A stretch of 64,000 nt of DNA, taken from G965200765 sp965203865 (lineage in GTDB: Bacteria; Pseudomonadota; Gammaproteobacteria; Arenicellales; JAJDZL01). The stretch spans positions 868,001-932,000 of the forward strand of contig OZ241916.1 of NCBI GenBank assembly GCA_965203865.1, in the 5' to 3' direction. Shown here piece by piece: positions 26,677 through 35,151 of the stretch. The translations under genes were made by a program, and so were the position numbers. Under the pieces are notes generated by a model that saw only the letters and a program-made list of their open reading frames with translations, did no database searches and was not told the origin of the DNA. Numbering within the stretch: position 1 is the stretch's first letter; each line of letters opens with the position of its first letter.

Positions 26677-27777
26677 ATGAGTGCAGATGTCCGACTGGAG
26701 AATGTTTGGATTAGATTTGGAGATTTTATCGCAGCAAAAGAGGTAAATCTGCATATTCAGGAAGGGGAGTTTTTTACTATTTTAGGGCCTTCCGGCTGCG
26801 GCAAAACAACTTTGCTTCGAGCGGTTTCAGGATTTTTGGAGCCGTCCGAAGGAGATGTTTTGATCGGCGGCAACAATGTCGCCGGAATTGGGCCGAATCG
26901 CCGTCCTACGGCCCTGATATTTCAAAACCTCGCTTTGTTTCCATTGATGACCATCTGGGAGAACATTACATTTTCTCTGGAGGTTAAGGGAGCTGGCAAA
27001 TCAGAACGAAGGAAAAAAGCAGAAGAGCTCCTTGAATTAATTGCTCTGCCCGGACAAGGGGACAAAATGGTGAACGAATTGTCGGGCGGGCAAAAGCAGC
27101 GTGTTGCGATTGCCCGGGCCTTGTGTGCACAACCGGATGTATTGCTGCTTGATGAACCACTAAGTGCACTCGACCTGAAGTTGCGACAACATATGCGCAC
27201 CGAACTGCGGTCAATTCAGCAGCAGGTAGGAATTACATTTATCTATATTACTCACGACCAGGGTGAAGCGCTAACGATGTCTGACAACGTCGCTGTCATG
27301 CGCGAGGGGATTATTGAGCAAGTTTGCGACGGAACGACGTTGTACGATCATCCGGACACGGCGTTTGTTGCTTCGTTTGTCGGAGAAAACAACCTGTTTC
27401 GAGGGAAGGTGACCGATGTAAGCAATGGTGTCGCGGCAGTTGAAACACCGGAAGGCACTTTGACCGGCATGGTTGGTGCCAAAGAAGAATCTGTAGTTAA
27501 AAAAGGGGACAATGCGTTCCTGTTTGTGCGTCCTGAATCATTCCGCTATGCGAATGGCGGCGATTCCGGCAACACAGTCACTGCAAAAGTCTTTTACCAG
27601 GAGTTTGAAGGTCACTTTTGGCAGGTGTTTTTAGATACTCTGTCTCAAAAACGGGTGAAAATGTCCTTTGTCAATGACGGCGAAGAGCCGGAGCATAAAA
27701 AGGGAGACGAGGTGACCATCTCGTTTAATGAAAAGGTAGCAACCGTACTTCCGGAAGGACCACTAGCAGCAGAGTAA
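26677..27777 (+). CDS. ATPase of the polyamine-type ABC importer (PotA-like)
   Basis: A 366-residue cytoplasmic ATPase. Walker A is GPSGCGKTT near residue 45, the Q-loop region is LIFQNLALFPLM, the ABC signature is ELSGGQKQR, Walker B is VLLLDEPLSALD, and the switch histidine is in YITHDQGEAL. The C-terminal third is a TOBE domain (KKGDNAFLFVRPE). These features and the length match PotA/PotG. It is second in the transporter operon, with a 26-base gap to the first permease gene. AGAAAGGTGAGG precedes the ATG. Confidence 0.94.
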   Translation: MSADVRLENVWIRFGDFIAAKEVNLHIQEGEFFTILGPSGCGKTTLLRAVSGFLEPSEGDVLIGGNNVAGIGPNRRPTALIFQNLALFPLMTIWENITFSLEVKGAGKSERRKKAEELLELIALPGQGDKMVNELSGGQKQRVAIARALCAQPDVLLLDEPLSALDLKLRQHMRTELRSIQQQVGITFIYITHDQGEALTMSDNVAVMREGIIEQVCDGTTLYDHPDTAFVASFVGENNLFRGKVTDVSNGVAAVETPEGTLTGMVGAKEESVVKKGDNAFLFVRPESFRYANGGDSGNTVTAKVFYQEFEGHFWQVFLDTLSQKRVKMSFVNDGEEPEHKKGDEVTISFNEKVATVLPEGPLAAE

Positions 27778-27803
27778 TCTTCTATTATTCGGATTCCAGT
27801 GAA

Positions 27804-28733
27804 ATGAACGTCGCAGCATACTGGCAGGATTTTTTCCGGCGCAACGGTTTAGCTGTTGCACTGTTTCTGCTGATTAGTGTGGGGTTCTGGGTCTTTATGA
27901 TGATCCTGCTACCCCAACTATTTATGCTTGATTTTTCAATTCGAGCCAATGTACCCCCGCCGAAATTCGGCAGCGAGGAGCATTACTATACGATTGAGCA
28001 TTATCAATACATGATTTTCGGTAGCGCCCAGTCGACAGATTCCTACAATATCATTGACCTTACAGTTTTCTTCAGAACCATAATTGCCGCCATTACGGTG
28101 ACTATCATTGATCTGGCCCTATGCTATCCGATAGCCTACTATCTTGCTCACGTGGCGAGAGGCGGCTGGAGCCGGCTTATGGTGCTGTCTCTAATCGTGC
28201 CGTTCTGGGTGAACGAGATTCTAAGGGCATTTGCATTTAAAATAATTTTCGGTTCAACCGGGGTGATAAACAACTTTCTGGTTGCAGTTGGAATACTGTC
28301 GGAGCCTTACGACTTCATACGAAACGATGTCGCGTTGTGGGCAGGCTTGAGCTACGCCTTTATTCTGCTTATGATCTTTCCAATCTACAATGCAGTAGAA
28401 AGCCTGGACAAGAATCAGATTGAAGCTGCCCGGGACTTGGGTTCTCCGTGGTGGCGAATTCACTGGCGAATTGTAGTGCCGCATGCAAAGCCCGGGATTT
28501 CATCCGGTTGTACTATGGTGTTCATGCTGACAGCAGGAGCATTGGCGGCACCACAAATTCTCGGCGGCCCCAGTAGTTTGTGGTTTACTCAAATCATCTA
28601 TCAAGGCTTCAATCAGGCCGGCAACTGGGCCCGAGGCTCAGCATACGCGATTATCCTGCTAATTGCCTGTATCGCGTTTGTTCTCATTATGATGAGGATT
28701 TTCAAAGTCAAGTTTGGAGAGTTAATGCGATGA
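27804..28733 (+). CDS. First permease of the polyamine-type ABC importer (PotB-like)
   Basis: A 309-residue inner-membrane permease with six predicted helices. The EAA loop that docks to the ATPase reads NQIEAARDLGSPWWRIHWRI and continues VVPHAKPGI. The first periplasmic loop is enlarged (FSIRANVPPPKFGSEEHYYT), as is usual in PotB/PotH members. The stop overlaps the next permease start as ATGA at 28730-28733, showing translational coupling and equal synthesis of the two permeases. Confidence 0.92.
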   Translation: MNVAAYWQDFFRRNGLAVALFLLISVGFWVFMMILLPQLFMLDFSIRANVPPPKFGSEEHYYTIEHYQYMIFGSAQSTDSYNIIDLTVFFRTIIAAITVTIIDLALCYPIAYYLAHVARGGWSRLMVLSLIVPFWVNEILRAFAFKIIFGSTGVINNFLVAVGILSEPYDFIRNDVALWAGLSYAFILLMIFPIYNAVESLDKNQIEAARDLGSPWWRIHWRIVVPHAKPGISSGCTMVFMLTAGALAAPQILGGPSSLWFTQIIYQGFNQAGNWARGSAYAIILLIACIAFVLIMMRIFKVKFGELMR

Positions 28734-30073
28734 TGCAGGAACGAGTCCAGCGAATCGTGGTATTGGCATTCGTCTTGCTGTTCTTTCTCTACTTGTTCGG
28801 TCCGCTGATCGTGATGGGCGTAACAGCTTTCAATACATCATCTTTTCCGAGGGTGGCGCCTTGGGATTGCTTTTCTGTAGAGTGGTTTAACATTCTTGCC
28901 CAAGACACGCGGCTTATGGTTGGCTTGCGCAATAGTGTGCTTATTGGTCTGGGTGTTGTGCTGCTCGCTGTTCCCATCGGTCTTGCTGGAGCACTGATGC
29001 TTATGCAAATCAGTGCTCGCGTGCGACCTTGGTACTACACCATAGTGATTTCACCAATTTTGGTTCCTGGAGTCGTACTCGGCATATCGACTTTGCTGTT
29101 TTGGGACCGAATCGGTGTGATGCTGGGATTCTCTGCAGAGTCACTTTTCTACAACGGTATCTTTCTAACCATTGTCGGGCAGGCGACGTTTATTTCGGCT
29201 TATGCAATGCTTATATTCATTGCTCGGTTGCAGCGGTTTGATCCGGTTCTGGAGGAAGCCGCTTTGGATCTTGGTGCAACGCATGTTCAAACTTTTCGCA
29301 AAGTGCTCCTGCCTTTTTTGAAGCCGGCAATCGGTTCCGCGGCTGTGCTGGCGTTTCTGGCTTCGTTTGAAAATTACAACACTACTATTTTTACAATTGT
29401 TTCAGAAAGCACGCTCACAACTGTGCTTGCAAGCAAAGTGCGATATGGAATCGATCCATCGATTAGTGCATTGGCGGTACTCATTGTATTTTTGACTCTT
29501 GTCGGTGCCATTGCATATGAAATCTCGCAACGCCGCGAAGGACGAAGGCAAAAGAGAGCCGCAGCAGTTGCGAGAGGGGAAATTACGGAGGGTGCAAGAG
29601 TAAAGAGCAAGGAACGTTCATTCTTCGCTGAACCGGCATTTATCATGTCAGCTCTGATCATTGTCGGCGGACTTGGAATTGTGTATTTTTCAGGAACAAT
29701 CGGTGTTGACGAATGCAAAGCTGCAGTAAAAGAAACCAAGCGTGTCGAGGTGCAGCGACGAGTAGAAAAAATGCAGCAGAAGCAAATGTTTCAATCTGCA
29801 GTCGAGCAGCAGTCAACGGAATCAAAAGCCAGGGGAACAGAAGGTTACGAAGGTGTATTTTCTCCACAAAATCTTCAAGAGCAAACGGCTTCTCCTGATA
29901 CTGAAACAACCGCAAAAGGAACAGAAGGATATCAATCCATTTTTGCTCCTAGTAATTTAGAAGATCAGTCCGGGGCAGAGGAGAGTTCGAGTGCAAAAGG
30001 CACTGAAGGATACCAGTCTATCTTCGCACCGAATAACCTTACGGAGCAGGCAGGGACAGAACAAGGGAATTGA
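28730..30073 (+). CDS. Second permease (PotC-like) with an extra helix and repeat tail
   Basis: A 447-residue protein. Residues 1-275 are an ordinary PotC-like permease with six helices and the EAA loop EEAALDLGATHVQTFRKVLL. After a basic cytoplasmic linker (QRREGRRQKRAAA) comes a seventh helix at about 303-325 (AFIMSALIIVGGLGIVYFSG), a Lys/Glu/Gln-rich stretch at 329-365 likely to be helical or coiled-coil, and three 19-residue repeats around residues 367, 395 and 422. Normal PotC ends at about 260-285 residues. If the first six helices have the usual topology, the added tail faces the periplasm. No family is recognised for it. The start at 28730 is set by the ATGA overlap; GGAG lies at 28716-28719. 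Confidence 0.88.
   Translation: MMQERVQRIVVLAFVLLFFLYLFGPLIVMGVTAFNTSSFPRVAPWDCFSVEWFNILAQDTRLMVGLRNSVLIGLGVVLLAVPIGLAGALMLMQISARVRPWYYTIVISPILVPGVVLGISTLLFWDRIGVMLGFSAESLFYNGIFLTIVGQATFISAYAMLIFIARLQRFDPVLEEAALDLGATHVQTFRKVLLPFLKPAIGSAAVLAFLASFENYNTTIFTIVSESTLTTVLASKVRYGIDPSISALAVLIVFLTLVGAIAYEISQRREGRRQKRAAAVARGEITEGARVKSKERSFFAEPAFIMSALIIVGGLGIVYFSGTIGVDECKAAVKETKRVEVQRRVEKMQQKQMFQSAVEQQSTESKARGTEGYEGVFSPQNLQEQTASPDTETTAKGTEGYQSIFAPSNLEDQSGAEESSSAKGTEGYQSIFAPNNLTEQAGTEQGN
29828..30049 (+). repeat. Three coding repeats in the permease tail
   Basis: Three tandem copies at 29828-29884, 29912-29968 and 29993-30049, spaced 84 and 81 bases. The amino-acid core is [AK]GTEGYxxxFxPxNLxxQ. Copies two and three share AKGTEGYQSIFAP exactly, while their DNA differs at many third positions. 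This shows selection on the protein rather than a recent DNA duplication. Confidence 0.9.
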
Positions 30074-30088
30074 CGCGTTCCCTTTGTA

Positions 30089-31159
30089 TTGAAACGGTCA
30101 TTTAAGTTGAAAACCACCTGCATCGGGGCGTATCCAAAACCGGATTATCTGCACTTGCCCGACTGGTTCAATTCTCCAGAAGGACCGGACTCTTCTGACC
30201 CGACCAGCAGTTGGGAAGCGGCTCTTGCATCCATGGGCGAATCTGCCGAATCAATTATTGAAAATGCCACTCGCGATGTTGTTAACGATCAACTTGAAGC
30301 GGGGATTGATATTCTTACAGATGGCGAAGTCCGCCGGGAAAACTACATTCACTACCATTGTCGCCATATCAAGGGAATAGACTTTTCAGTACTGACATTG
30401 CGGGAACTTCGCGGCGGTGCATATTCAGCAAAACTACCCACGATTACTGGCAAGGTTAGTGCACGGGACACGGGATTTTTAGTGAGTGACTGGAAGCTGG
30501 CTCAGTCATTTTCGGACAAGCCGGTGAAGATTACCCTGCCGGGTCCGATGACAATTACCGATACAACAGCTAACGACTACTATGCTACAGAGCAAGAGTT
30601 GGGAGCAGACTTGGCAGATGCACTGAATCAAGAGGTGCTGGCACTGGCGGATGCCGGTTGCTCAATAATTCAGGTTGATGAACCGATATTCGCACGTAAA
30701 CCGGACAAGGCACTGGAGTATGGAGTAGAAAATCTGGAAAGAGTTTTTCACGGCATACCGGAACCTGTAACTTCGACCATGCACATGTGTTGCGGATATC
30801 CCGACAAGCTGGATAATTTGGATTATCCGAAAGCAGACCGAAACGCATATTTTCAAATTGCAGGTGCAGTGAACCAGTCTAGCATCCATACGGTTTCGAT
30901 TGAAGATGCTCACCGACATAACGATTTGAGCTTGCTGGAGATATTTGCGGATACCAACGTGATTCTGGGAGTTGTGGCAATTGCCTTGAGTCGCATAGAG
31001 ACGATTGAAGAAATTCATAGTAGAATTGAATCTGCACTGGAGCATATAGATCGAGATCGATTGATTGCGGCTCCTGATTGCGGGTTGGGACTATTGGGTC
31101 GAGAATTGGCCGTAAAGAAATTGAAGAACATGTGCCAGGCAGCGCATTTGTTTCACTAG
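30089..31159 (+). CDS. Core MetE-like methyltransferase (cobalamin-independent methionine synthase fold)
   Basis: A 356-residue single-barrel protein related to the C-terminal catalytic half of MetE. All four zinc ligands of MetE seem present: His232 and Cys234 in MHMCCG, Glu272 in VSIEDAHR, and Cys331 in APDCGLG. The substrate aspartate region is QVDEP. The N-terminal domain of full MetE is absent, as in core-type enzymes. Such proteins move methyl groups from folate, corrinoid or small methyl donors to a thiol. Being in a transporter operon rather than near met genes, it may demethylate an imported compound (inference). The start is uncertain: TTG 30089 is used, with no clear ribosome-binding site. 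Confidence 0.78.
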   Translation: MKRSFKLKTTCIGAYPKPDYLHLPDWFNSPEGPDSSDPTSSWEAALASMGESAESIIENATRDVVNDQLEAGIDILTDGEVRRENYIHYHCRHIKGIDFSVLTLRELRGGAYSAKLPTITGKVSARDTGFLVSDWKLAQSFSDKPVKITLPGPMTITDTTANDYYATEQELGADLADALNQEVLALADAGCSIIQVDEPIFARKPDKALEYGVENLERVFHGIPEPVTSTMHMCCGYPDKLDNLDYPKADRNAYFQIAGAVNQSSIHTVSIEDAHRHNDLSLLEIFADTNVILGVVAIALSRIETIEEIHSRIESALEHIDRDRLIAAPDCGLGLLGRELAVKKLKNMCQAAHLFH

Positions 31160-31194
31160 AACATTTATTAGACAAATTAATCAGTTGAGTATGA

Positions 31195-32718
31195 ATGATG
31201 GACGTACAAGTTAAAGAAACACTTTATCACTATGTTAATGGTCAGCGTGTCGAAGGCACCAGTGGCCGATTCGGAGACATCTACAATCCGGCAATCGGAG
31301 CAGTTGTAAAGCAAACACCGCTTGCAAGCGAGGAAGAAGTCGGTGCCGCGATAGATGCGGCGGCGGACGCATTGCCGGGATGGTCAGCTGTTCCGCCGGC
31401 GAGTCGAACGCAAGTTCTGTTTAATTTCCGTGAAATTTTGAAGAAAAATATTGAGGAGCTAGCAGCTGCACTGTCTGCCGAGCATGGAAAAACAATTGAA
31501 GATGCGAAGGGTTCCATAGGTCGCGGACTGGAAGTAGTCGAATTTGCTTGCGGGATCCCCCAGCTTCTGAAAGGTGAGATGTCCGAACGTGTTGCCAAAG
31601 GTGTGGAAAGTTATTCTATTCGTCAGCCGGTGGGCGTGTGCGCAGGAATAACCCCTTTTAACTTTCCGGCAATGGTTCCGATGTGGATGTTTCCAATGGC
31701 GATTGCGTGTGGAAATACGTTTGTCTTAAAACCGTCTGAAAAGGATCCCAGTTGTCCTTTGATGCTCGCAGAATTCATGAAAGAGGCGGGATTGCCTGAC
31801 GGCGTACTGAATGTCGTGAACGGAGACAAGGTTGCAGTGGATACCATTCTCAGTCATCCCAAAGTTGCCGCAGTCAGTTTTGTTGGTTCAACAGCGGTCG
31901 GTGAGTACATCTACAAGACCGGTTGCAGTTACGGCAAGCGGGTTCAGGCACTGTGCGGAGCAAAGAATCACATGGTCGTTATGCCAGATGCTGATATGGA
32001 TCAAGTGGTCGATGCGGCTATTGGTGCTGGATACGGTTCTGCCGGTGAGCGTTGCATGGCTGTTTCGGTAGTTGTGGCAGTTGGCGATGAGGCAGCAGAT
32101 GAACTGGTTCAACGATTGAAGCCGCGTGTAAAAGAACTCGCAGTTGGGCCGTATACAGATTCAAGCGCTGAAATGGGTCCATTGGTCACTCCCGAGCATT
32201 GCGACAAGGTTCGATCCTATGTCGATATTGGGGTTGAAGAAGGAGCGGATCTGGTTGTTGACGGACGAGATTTATCGGTTCAAGGCTATGAGCACGGAGC
32301 ATTTCTGGGTGGATGCTTGTTTGACAATGTCAAACCCGATATGAAAATCTACAAGGAGGAAATATTTGGGCCGGTCCTCAGTGTAGTTCGAGCGGGAAGC
32401 TATGAAGAAGCAGTTCAACTTGTTAGTGACCACGAGTATGGGAACGGTGCGGCGATATTTACGCGCGATGGCGGCCGGGCACAGGATTTCATTTCCAATG
32501 TGAAAATTGGAATGGTCGGTGTCAATGTTCCGATTCCGGTACCTGTGGCGTACCACAGTTTTGGCGGCTGGAAACGCTCGCTTTTCGGAGACCATTACAT
32601 GCACGGACCGGAAGGTGTGAGATTCTATACGAGAATGAAAACTATCACAGCTCGGTGGCCGGAGGCAATTCAAGCGGGTGCGCAATTTAATTTCAAGCGC
32701 GGCAGCGACGATAATTAA
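31195..32718 (+). CDS. mmsA: CoA-acylating methylmalonate/malonate semialdehyde dehydrogenase
   Basis: A 507-residue aldehyde dehydrogenase of the MmsA type. The catalytic cysteine is in SAGERCMAVSVV, and the usual ALDH general-base glutamate segment is replaced by ALCGAKNHMVVMPDAD, the hallmark of the CoA-dependent branch. The reaction turns (methyl)malonate semialdehyde plus CoA into acetyl- or propionyl-CoA. Malonate semialdehyde is what an omega-aminotransferase makes from beta-alanine, which links it with tpa or the aminotransferase at 14218. It is the last plus-strand gene of the run, 35 bases after the methyltransferase, and its stop overlaps convergent panC by four bases. Confidence 0.92.
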   Translation: MMDVQVKETLYHYVNGQRVEGTSGRFGDIYNPAIGAVVKQTPLASEEEVGAAIDAAADALPGWSAVPPASRTQVLFNFREILKKNIEELAAALSAEHGKTIEDAKGSIGRGLEVVEFACGIPQLLKGEMSERVAKGVESYSIRQPVGVCAGITPFNFPAMVPMWMFPMAIACGNTFVLKPSEKDPSCPLMLAEFMKEAGLPDGVLNVVNGDKVAVDTILSHPKVAAVSFVGSTAVGEYIYKTGCSYGKRVQALCGAKNHMVVMPDADMDQVVDAAIGAGYGSAGERCMAVSVVVAVGDEAADELVQRLKPRVKELAVGPYTDSSAEMGPLVTPEHCDKVRSYVDIGVEEGADLVVDGRDLSVQGYEHGAFLGGCLFDNVKPDMKIYKEEIFGPVLSVVRAGSYEEAVQLVSDHEYGNGAAIFTRDGGRAQDFISNVKIGMVGVNVPIPVPVAYHSFGGWKRSLFGDHYMHGPEGVRFYTRMKTITARWPEAIQAGAQFNFKRGSDDN

Positions 32719-33587
32719 TCAGTCGAATCCAGTCTTAAATTATCGATTAGTCTTGTGCTGCCCACATGAGCAGCAATCAAGGCTACAGCACTTTCCATTT
32801 TTTTAGCAGGAGAGTCAGGCATCCAGTTGCCAGGATTTCGAAGATCTGCGTAGTCTATCCGAATTTCAGGGGCCTGCAATTGCTGGACCATGGTGCTTCG
32901 GAGTGTCTCTGGGTTGCGCTCGCCGGACTGCCAGGCATTTTTTGCGGCCATCAACGAGCGGTAAATACTACTGGCAACTACTCTTTCGCGAATGCCAAGT
33001 AAAGCATTTCGGGATGAAAGTGCCAGTCCATCACTGTCTCGAATGGTTGGGCAGGCGACAATTTTCGGATAACCAATCTGGCGGGCCAAGTCGCGGATTA
33101 CCAGCAGTTGCTGGTAATCTTTCATTCCGAAGTATGCCCTGCAGTCGCCGACGAATTGAAACAGTTGATGGACGATTGTGCAAACCCCTTCAAGATGTCC
33201 AGGACGGAATTCTCCTTCCAGTCCTCTTCCGTAGATTCCAGGATCGCGTAGTGGAATTTTCCCGAAATCGTCTTCTCCGTTGAAGTAGTCGGCAATGGTT
33301 CCCAGGAAGACCATATTGCAGCCAGTTTGCCGTAATTTTTCAAAATCCGAATTATGGTTTCTGGGATATCTATCAAAATCCTTGGGGTCATTGAACTGAA
33401 GAGGATTCACAAAAATGCTCGCACAAGTAACATCATTTTCATTTATGGATTGGTGAAGAAGCGATAGATGCCCTTTGTGCAACGCACCCATTGTGGGTAC
33501 GAAGCCAATTGAGTTTTTCTTGCTTCGATGGTGGTCGCACCATTCGGAAGCAGCCGTGGGATTAGCAAGGATTTCTAGCGTGGGCAT
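32715..33587 (-). CDS. panC: Pantoate--beta-alanine ligase
   Basis: A 290-residue PanC joining pantoate and beta-alanine with ATP to give pantothenate. The nucleotidyl-transferase motif is VPTMGALHKGHLSLL, followed by SIFVNPLQFN, and the pocket segment is FGMKDYQQLLVIRDL. Length and order are normal. panB and panD are not adjacent. It converges on mmsA with a four-base overlap. Confidence 0.95.
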   Translation of the reverse strand: MPTLEILANPTAASEWCDHHRSKKNSIGFVPTMGALHKGHLSLLHQSINENDVTCASIFVNPLQFNDPKDFDRYPRNHNSDFEKLRQTGCNMVFLGTIADYFNGEDDFGKIPLRDPGIYGRGLEGEFRPGHLEGVCTIVHQLFQFVGDCRAYFGMKDYQQLLVIRDLARQIGYPKIVACPTIRDSDGLALSSRNALLGIRERVVASSIYRSLMAAKNAWQSGERNPETLRSTMVQQLQAPEIRIDYADLRNPGNWMPDSPAKKMESAVALIAAHVGSTRLIDNLRLDSTD

Positions 33588-33619
33588 GTTCCGCCAGAAG
33601 AGTTTTATGTCAAGTCAAA

Positions 33620-34624
33620 TCAATTGAATGTCAATACGATTTTGCCAATATGCTGACCTGACTCCAAGTGCAAGTGTGCTTCCTTTACTTGTTCAACCGG
33701 GAACACAGAATCAATGACTGGATAAACAGTATTGTTTTCCAGTAGTGGCCAAACCTTTTCTCGCAATTCATCAGCGATCGCGGCTTTTTGCTCTACGGAG
33801 CGCCCTCGCAGTGTGGATCCTGTCAAAGTCAATCGCTTCATCATAATGGGCAGTATGTTGATTTCCGACTTCAATCCACCTTGCGTTGCGATGATGACTG
33901 CGCGTCCTTCCATGGCGAGGCACTTCAAATTTCTCGGTACATAGTTGCCGCCTACTATGTCAAGTATTACATCAACCCCTTTTCCATTAGTGATGTTCAG
34001 CACTTCCTCTACAAAGTCTTTCTCTTTGTAGTTGATTGCAATGTCGGCTCCAAGTTCAATTGACCTGTTGCATTTCTTGTCAGACCCGGCGGTAGTCAGC
34101 ACTGTGGCACCGAATGCTTTCGCCAATTGTATTGCGGTTGTTCCGATTCCACTGCTTCCCCCATGAATCAGAATGGATTCGCCTTTACTCAGATTCCCCC
34201 GAGTGAATACGTTCGTCCATACTGTAAAAAAGGTTTCAGGGACTGCTCCGGCTCCAACAATATCGAGGCTGTCTGGAACCGGAAGACAAGACGAGGCAGG
34301 TGCCAGACAATACTCTGCATAGCCGCCGCCTGCAACCAGTGCGCAAACCTTGTTGCCTATGGATAAATTTTCTGTATCTTTGCCTAATGCAACAACAGTT
34401 CCAGAAACTTCCAGTCCAAGTAGGTCAGATGCTCCGGGTGGCGGCGGGTACTTTCCTTCTCGCTGCATAATATCCGCTCGATTCATTCCGGCACCAGCGA
34501 CCCGAATCAATACTTCTTCACCATCAGGTTCCGGAGTAGGTCGTTCTCCAAATACCAGAACATCTGCACCGCCGGGTTGCGGAACTTCAATGACTTTCAT
34601 TTTTTCTGGAACATTAGTGGTCAT
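33620..34624 (-). CDS. NAD(P)H:quinone oxidoreductase, PIG3/zeta-crystallin type
   Basis: A 334-residue medium-chain reductase without the structural zinc cysteines. The start resembles MKVIEVPQPGGADVL of the TP53I3/PIG3 group. The cofactor motif is HGGSSGIGTTAIQLAKAFGA, with NRADIMQREGKYPPPPGAS upstream. It reduces quinones or activated alkenes in the cytosol. The ATG at 34624 overlaps the end of the carbonic anhydrase gene by 11 bases; an internal ATG at residue 9 is an alternative. It probably forms an operon with sohB and the carbonic anhydrase gene. Confidence 0.88.
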   Translation of the reverse strand: MTTNVPEKMKVIEVPQPGGADVLVFGERPTPEPDGEEVLIRVAGAGMNRADIMQREGKYPPPPGASDLLGLEVSGTVVALGKDTENLSIGNKVCALVAGGGYAEYCLAPASSCLPVPDSLDIVGAGAVPETFFTVWTNVFTRGNLSKGESILIHGGSSGIGTTAIQLAKAFGATVLTTAGSDKKCNRSIELGADIAINYKEKDFVEEVLNITNGKGVDVILDIVGGNYVPRNLKCLAMEGRAVIIATQGGLKSEINILPIMMKRLTLTGSTLRGRSVEQKAAIADELREKVWPLLENNTVYPVIDSVFPVEQVKEAHLHLESGQHIGKIVLTFN

Positions 34625-35144
34625 GGGGCATTTCTTTCAATGTGGTTTTGTATCGCCGAATTTTGTCAATGTACGACTGATTGAATTTCAGCAGCATGGT
34701 TTTTTCGCTTTCTTTCAATTTTCGAACTACCCGGCCCGGAGAACCAACAACCAGGCTATTGTCGGGAATTTTCTTGCCTTCAGCAATCAACGCGTTTGCA
34801 CCAATCAGGCAATTTTTTCCAATTGATGCGTTGTTCAAAATTACTGAGTTGATTCCAATCAAGGTTCCATCGCCGATCGTGCAACCGTGCAACATCGCCT
34901 TGTGTCCTATGCTGACGTTGTTGCCGATATTGAGTTTGATACCAGGGTCAGTATGCAGTACGCAGCAATCTTGCACATTGGAGCCGTGGCCAATTGAAAT
35001 TGTGTCATTGTCTCCTCGAATTACAGCGCCGAACCAAATGCCAACATCATCGCCTAAAACCACATCGCCGACCACTGTTGCTGTGTTGGCGATATAAACA
35101 TTTGAGCCGTAGCGAACCGGTCCGATGTCAAGGGAATACATCAC
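34614..35144 (-). CDS. Gamma-carbonic anhydrase-like hexapeptide protein (YrdA type)
   Basis: A 176-residue left-handed beta-helix protein of hexapeptide repeats (VYIANTATVVGDVVLGDDVG and later copies). The presumed zinc histidines are in CCVLHTDPG and GHKAMLHGCTIGDG. These proteins are either carbonic anhydrases or inactive relatives; catalytic activity cannot be judged here. It lies between sohB (7-base gap) and the quinone reductase (11-base overlap). Confidence 0.88.
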   Translation of the reverse strand: MMYSLDIGPVRYGSNVYIANTATVVGDVVLGDDVGIWFGAVIRGDNDTISIGHGSNVQDCCVLHTDPGIKLNIGNNVSIGHKAMLHGCTIGDGTLIGINSVILNNASIGKNCLIGANALIAEGKKIPDNSLVVGSPGRVVRKLKESEKTMLLKFNQSYIDKIRRYKTTLKEMPHDH

Positions 35145-35151
35145 TGTTCAA

